Shown here piece after piece: positions 59,023 to 64,000 of a stretch of DNA of 64,000 bases. Positions within the stretch are counted from its first letter, which is position 1, and each line of letters starts with the position of its first letter. A model generated the notes under the pieces. It made no database searches and had not been told where the DNA came from. It was given only the letters and a program-made list of their open reading frames with translations. Source of the DNA: Tetragnatha versicolor (lineage: Eukaryota; Arthropoda; Arachnida; Araneae; Tetragnathidae); the NCBI GenBank assembly GCA_024610705.1, contig JANDEH010000001.1, positions 17,953,167 to 18,017,166 on the forward strand. The letters run 5' to 3'. A program made the translations under genes and the position numbers.

Positions 59023-60652
59023 CAGGGGCGGATCCAGACCAAATTTTCGGGGGGGGCCATTTGAAAATTCCCCCCCAGAAAATTTTTGGAAATTTAAGTA
59101 AAAAACCCCACTTTTTCAACTCGTTTTGGTACACCTCATCATAATTTCGGATATAGAATTTTGGCTTAAATCTAGAAGTGGTTTCGAACGCCAAGCGAAG
59201 TAGTAAAGCCAAAAGTATCAAAGTGAAGTTGGCGACAAAAAATTCGCCAAGAGGCGCCAACCCGAACACACTTCTAGATTTTTACCAAATTTTTTGCGTT
59301 TTGACACGAACTTAGCAAACTATAGTTGTAATAGCAGAGTTACAAGGACGAGGGGGGTCTGGTGGTCCTCCCCCAGAAAATTTTCAAAAATTTGACCTTA
59401 AATTAACAGGCTTAACTCATTTTGGTGCATAAAATGTCATATTATATAGAGTAAAACTTTTCATTTTTATTGGGGGGGCTTGAGCCCCCTAGCCCGAGCC
59501 CCCCCTGAATCCACTAGAGGAGGGGGCTTATGCTGAGTTTAATATAAAGCTCATTGAATTGTGAACAGGCTAATTTTTTATAGGGGCTAAAACTCAGAGG
59601 CCCCTTTAAATTGTGAATCGAATCTGCAAAAACTAAAGTAGGGGACTATGCTAAAGCTTTTTAAATTAAAAACGCAAGAAGGCTAAAGCTCATTGTTCCA
59701 TTTAAATTGTGAATCGAATCTATAAAAATACAGGGAAGCTAAAGATTTTGTAGTGGTTAAAGCACCTAACAACTTTTTTTTTTGAAGTTATGAATTCCAT
59801 TTTTATAAAAGAGCAGAGAGGGCTAAAGCTCATCTATCTTGGAGGGGGCTAAAAGCTCATCAAGTTGATGTGAACCAAATATATAAAAATAGAAGGGGAC
59901 TAATGCTTTATAGGAGCTAAAGACCATGAAATAGGCTAATGTTTTGTAGGGGGCTTAAGATCATGAAATGGGCTAATATTTGGAAGGGGCTCACTGTATC
60001 CTTTAAATTGCAAATTAATTCTACAAACATGCAGGGGACTAAATGCTTTGTAGGGGCTAAAACTCTTGAACTCCTGAAATATTAGTGAATTAATAGTCTA
60101 CAAAAATGTAAAGAGCAAAAACCAACTTTCCCTATAATTGTGCATTGATTCTACAAATTTTCAGGGGCTTAAGATCTTAGAAGGGGCTAATGATTATGAA
60201 ATAAAGCTCTTTGGGCCGTTTGAAATGTAAAAGAGCTACAAAAATTTTTTAAAAAGGTTTAAATTTTTCAAAAATTTGTTTGAAAACTGCAATTTTATCT
60301 AGTCTGAACTTAAGTCCGCTGGGGGGCCATAGCCCCTATAGCCCCCTCCCCATAGATCAGCCACTGGCTATATGAGCAACGTACCATACCTAAGAATTAA
60401 GACTTCCCATGAATTATAAGGGGAACATTTTTCGAGTTTTAGCTCTAGAAAGGGGTTTTAACTATTTTGGAATTTTTCTCGGGATTAGCATGCCCCCCCC
60501 CCTTGCGTTGTTTTTATTCTTGTGAGACATTGCATGAATTACAATGAATTTTTTTTCAAATTTTAGCTCTGAAAAAGGGGTTTTTAACTATTTTTTTAAT
60601 TTTCTCGGGGGGGGCCATGGCCCCCATGGCCCCCCCCCTGGATCCGCCACTG
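59023..60652. mobile_element. Non-autonomous hAT element nested in B
   Basis: Ends CAGGGGCGGATCCAG and CTGGATCCGCCACTG, flanked by a perfect 8-bp duplication GTTTCCTT (59015-59022, 60653-60660). The interior repeats its own terminal modules: a GAGCCCCCCCTGAATCCACTAG end-like stretch at 59499-59518, a TCAGCCACTGG at 60356-60366, and a second left-type CCCAGAAAATTTTCAAAAATTT at 59372. The middle is degenerate repeats of GGGGCTAATGCTTTGTA. No transposase is encoded. Confidence 0.9.
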
Positions 60653-60712
60653 GTTTCCTTCTTCTGAGGTAGTTTCTGATGATGTATCAAAAGCATTTTT
60701 TGATTGCGTCTA

Positions 60713-60856
60713 AGTAGGCGCTCGATAATCACTTTTATTTTCAGGAATTTTATTTATAATATTTTTCCACACCACTCTGACGTTGGTTCTAAACTTCCCT
60801 TTTATCCATTTTGTTCCACTTTTACCGAGGTAATATTCTCCATTTTCCGGAGAATC
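60713..60856 (-). pseudogene. Remnant of piggyBac-type transposase, N-terminal region
   Basis: 48 open codons on the minus strand, with the next stop at each end. The product contains YYLGKSGTKWIKGKF followed by RTN, KNIINKIP and a basic/polar stretch. The spacing of G-K-x-G-x-x-W, then R, then N-I-I and P is that of the region just before the catalytic domain of piggyBac transposases (a W, a P/R stretch and an N-I motif). An acidic stretch lies upstream beyond an in-frame stop. It is non-functional: the catalytic core is absent. The assignment is by motif pattern only. Confidence 0.5.
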
Positions 60857-61762
60857 GAGACTTTATGAACTTTCTTCATCAATTTCATCACACATTCTTC
60901 AGCCACTTCAATTGTTTACTCATCACAATGAACATCATAAACTCCAATATCTTCTTAATTTTCACTAAAAAATCGAAACCATCGGTAGAAACTGTCTCAA
61001 GCAAAGAACAAAGCTGCTATACCGACCAATCGAACGGAATCCACAGCCAAAACTGACACCTCTACCTGCACGCGAGCGGGTATCTCATACCCAAAAGCCT
61101 CGATTCCCGGAAACCGCGTATTCCTGAATTCTTATCTAACCTTGAAACTTGAAGAATGTGACCTTGAACTCAGCTACACAAGACCCCACACGTTTTGGAA
61201 AAAAAGGGGGAACGCTATGAGACTAAGAATGCGCGCCTGGGTATGACATACCCAGTGCGAGTGCTCCCGGGTTAAAATTGAAATAATATTATAAAAAATG
61301 ATCGGTTCAGATTTGGTGTAACAGGTTTCTCGCTTGTTTATATAAGTTTTCAAAGCGAAATTGGTTATTTTTCTTTCTAATTCTTCGAAATCACATTCTG
61401 AATTTCAGTAAATACTCACAAATCTTTGAAAGCATTCTTATTTTTCCAATAAAACTGAAAATAAAAACTTATTTACAAGTCATGAATTTGTAATGTTTTT
61501 GTAAAGAATTCGTTCAACAGGAAGTGATGGCGACAGTTGTCTGAGTTTTTTTTTGTTGCAACTGTTAGATAATCAAAAGATTTCTACAAATAGCATATTT
61601 TTCTTAGAATATGAAGGAAAAATTTAAGAAATAGTGAGCAATTCAATGTACTTTGCTTCAATCTTCTTTTTATAACAAAAATGACAATTTCTAAGAAAAT
61701 ATCTTTCTAATACATCTCTAAACGGCTTAAACAAACATAAAAAACATGTTTTATCAATTATA

Positions 61763-62950
61763 TTGGGTTGTCCCATAAGTTCTGTTACTTTTTACAAAGT
61801 TTCGTGTTTGAAAATTTTTTATGAAAAACTGGTAATAGGTGGAGATTTCAAACAAAAGGGATTTTGATATATGTATATTTATGAACATAATGTGGGATTT
61901 TGGTAGTTCTCGTGATATTATTTCTTTTCAAAATGGTGGTTTGAAAAAAAGACCACAAACGACGATTTTCGCGTAATTTTTTTCTTTTTTAAAAAAACTA
62001 GGAAGAACGCATAACTCCGGGCTAAAAAAAGTTTTACTATATATTTGAAATGTTTAGTTTAAGATGTCATAGTTTCAAGATAATTCGATAAGTTTAACTT
62101 AGGAAATTTCGGTCCCAAACATAACATCTATTGCAAAAAACTTACTTCAGTAATCTTAGTCATTTCAAAGAAATTTTTACGAAAAATAGCATCAAAATCA
62201 ATAAAAAAGCTTAGGAAAGACCCAAGTATTCAAAATAGTCAGTATATTAAATTATATCTGAACTTAAGTTCAGAAAATAGTACGCACAATGCAAGCACGC
62301 AAAGTTTTAGCCAATCCCAATTACACTCGCTGAACTTAGGCTCAGCGAACAAAGCAATTTTCTTTGCTTCATACGAAAACATTACAATAAAAACAACTCC
62401 TTGGCAATAAGAAATAAATCAATTGAATAATGATATTATGAAAAGATACTTTCAATGCATTAATGGCATCAATTCAATGCATTAACAAGCATTATGGTTC
62501 AAAAACACCTGCCTTTAGTTACTTCATACTAGCTGCTTAGAAAAACAATAGGCGTGCTTTAAAAAACACGTGAAATTACCAATATATGAAGTTTTAAAGC
62601 CAAAATTTCCAACCTTAAACTTATCGAATCATCTTGAAACTATGACATCGTAATCTAAACATTTCAAATATACAGTAAAACTTTTTTTAGCCATGAATTA
62701 TGCGTTCTTCCTTGTTTTTAAAACAAAAGAATAAAATAACGTGAAAATCGTTGTTTTTTGTCTTTTTTTCAAACCGCCATTTTGAAAAGAAATAATATCC
62801 CGAGAACTACCAAAATCCCACATTATGTTCATAAATATACATATATTAAAATCCCTTTTGTTTGAAATCTCCACCTATTACCAGTTTTTCATAAAAAATT
62901 TTCAAAGACAAAACTTTGTAAAAAGTAACAGAACTTATGGGACAACCCAA
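61763..62950. mobile_element. mariner-like foldback element nested in A
   Basis: TA on both sides (61761-61762, 62951-62952). Ends TTGGGTTGTCCCATAAGTTC and the complement resemble mariner inverted repeats. The inverted arms are unusually long, about 370 bases (61763-62135 and 62580-62950), around a loop of about 445 bases. No transposase coding remains. The uninterrupted site in element A copy 1 confirms insertion. Confidence 0.8.
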
Positions 62951-63225
62951 TATAACAAAAAAATAAAATATAAAGCTTTATTTGATATTGTTTTACAGCC
63001 ATTCATGCTTGGGGTCGCAGGAGACCCCAGAGGGGGAATATGTGACTTTTTGTTCCAGAACTCTTAAAAATTGTACAAAAATTCCAAAATTTTAACACAT
63101 TGTACAAATGCACACAACTGAGGAAAACTAGCATCGAAAATCCCCAAAGCTGAAATCCATTGGAGAGATCACACGTCAAAGTGCGCTTGGGGTACTAAAA
63201 GACCCCAAAGGGGTAGAAAGGTTAA

Positions 63226-63777
63226 TCACAATACAATACACTTTATATTCTTATTTCATTAGAACACGCTCCGGGTCACTATCACACACACTAGTCACTT
63301 AGTGTCTACACTAGTCACATAGTATATCACATTCACTAGTCAAGTGAATGTCTTTAACGTTGTATTATATATGTCTTTGTCGTCAAGAGATGGAATATCA
63401 TGTAGCGTCTTAAAGGGTCATCTTTGAAATCCAAAGCATTTATCCATAAAGTGTTGCTTTTTGGAGATACTTTAACATTCCATCATTTATGATGAGACTC
63501 CTTTTTTTCGATTAACAATACCATGAAAGTGTAAACTTCGCTTAACCAGCGATAAATGGTGTAATTCTCCTTTCATTTAATCCCATGAAATGATCTACAT
63601 CGATAATATTTAAATCAAAAGATCCCTAGTTATTGGAAATGTTAAAGGTGTTATTATCATCGGGGCGGTAGATACACTCCATTGATAATATCCAAAACTG
63701 TTGCAGAAAAATCATGAGATAGGCATATTAGGAAAATAGTTTTCAGTCATTGGTTTGAAATTATGATTATCGTAATA
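63226..63777. other. Spacer with short CACTAGTCA repeats
   Basis: CACTAGTCAC recurs at about 63288, 63309 and 63334 with variable linkers. No gene recognised. Confidence 0.45.
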
Positions 63778-63781
63778 TTAA

Positions 63782-64000
63782 CCCATTAATGCCCAACTTT
63801 TTATTTTTCTTAAATATTTTGTAAAAACATAGTAAATAGCCCCAAAACAACTGGAAAAATAGTGAAAAAAATTCCAGGTTAAAATTTTAATTTCTACACC
63901 AAAATTAAAAAACGTCCCTAAAAAGGGACGTCAGGTACGAATGCCCCCGTGTTTTTTCCCTATAGTAAACGCATAGTAGAAAACTGTTTTAAAGCCTCAA
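63782..64000 (+). mobile_element. Probable left end of a TTAA-flanked element, cut by the window edge
   Basis: TTAA (63778-63781) followed by CCCATTAATGCCCAAC, which resembles piggyBac-type ends, and a subterminal 8-bp hairpin ACGTCCCT...AGGGACGT at 63912-63931. The other end lies outside the window, so no duplication can be checked. Confidence 0.4.

Larger units (their letters stand above)
58684..61271 (-). mobile_element. piggyBac-like element B (internally deleted), nested in A
   Basis: TTAA on both sides (58680-58683, 61272-61275), with inverted ends CCCGGGAGCAGTCGCAC and GTGCGAGTGCTCCCGGG. The palindromic motif GGGTAT...ATACCC occurs near both ends (58731-58746, 61069-61084, 61239-61255). 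Without the hAT insertion it is about 950 bp. A piece of transposase N-terminal coding remains on the minus strand (60713-60856) and a possible Cys-containing C-terminal remnant at 58861-59020, while the catalytic middle is missing: a typical internally deleted derivative. Confidence 0.8.
58257..63221 (-). mobile_element. piggyBac-like element A, copy 2, carrying nested insertions
   Basis: TTAA flanks (58253-58256, 63222-63225) and ends CCTTCCTACCC / GGGTAGAAAGG match copy 1 (8844) in reverse orientation. Removing the inserted element B (58684-61271) and the mariner-like foldback (61763-62950) leaves about 1.18 kb, close to the 1255 bp of copy 1. The empty sites can be read in copy 1, where the flanks are continuous. 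Subterminal GGGGTC...GACCCC palindromes and GGGAATATGTGAC are present at both ends. Confidence 0.85.

Overview
This is a 64 kb piece of AT-rich eukaryotic nuclear DNA with no recognisable intact protein-coding gene. The mobile-element content (hAT, TTAA-flanked piggyBac-like, mariner-like, Helitron, foldback elements and a tRNA-derived SINE) fits an arthropod, most likely an insect. That is inference; no host gene is present to fix the lineage. The window looks like a large intergenic or intronic region. The only protein homology I can argue for is a decayed 48-codon piggece of piggyBac-type transposase inside a non-autonomous element.

Layout. At 1865-3844 lies a long terminal-inverted-repeat element carrying a nested 682-bp palindrome. 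At 7991-10098 are a Helitron 3' end, a foldback, a short tandem array and a piggyBac-like element. Foldback family F2 (three copies: 10707, 13013, 51710) and family F1 (two copies: 2113, 16666) follow. A complete short Helitron is at 20756-21360. TTAA-flanked or foldback elements are at 23057 and 25979. At 26549-26834 an inverted pair of hammerhead-ribozyme sequences lies beside a 100-bp direct duplication. The middle holds small elements (29791, 32426), a SINE (30061) and two hAT elements with perfect 8-bp target duplications (34645, 37121). The right end (58257-63221) is a four-level nest: a piggyBac-like element carries a second piggyBac-like element, which carries a hAT element, and the host element also carries a mariner-like foldback. 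The window ends inside another probable TTAA-flanked element.

Between the elements, about 23 GC-richer, apparently single-copy islands recur every 2-5 kb. In nearly all, the + strand changes from A+C-rich on the left to G+T-rich on the right across a few hundred bases, always in the same direction. Hand counts: 55021-55080 is A27 C24 G3 T6 and 55501-55560 is A10 C4 G20 T26; 33361-33420 is A23 C20 G4 T13 and 33781-33840 is A13 C3 G18 T26. Such upward skew jumps are what bidirectional replication origins or divergent transcription start sites leave behind, so the islands may be initiation sites or enhancers in a regulatory domain. No mobile element was found inside an island core.

The two strongest leads are the skew-switch islands and the inverted hammerhead pair, whose minus-strand copy keeps every core residue needed for self-cleavage. 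Element boundaries were read by eye from inverted ends and target duplications; island limits are approximate.
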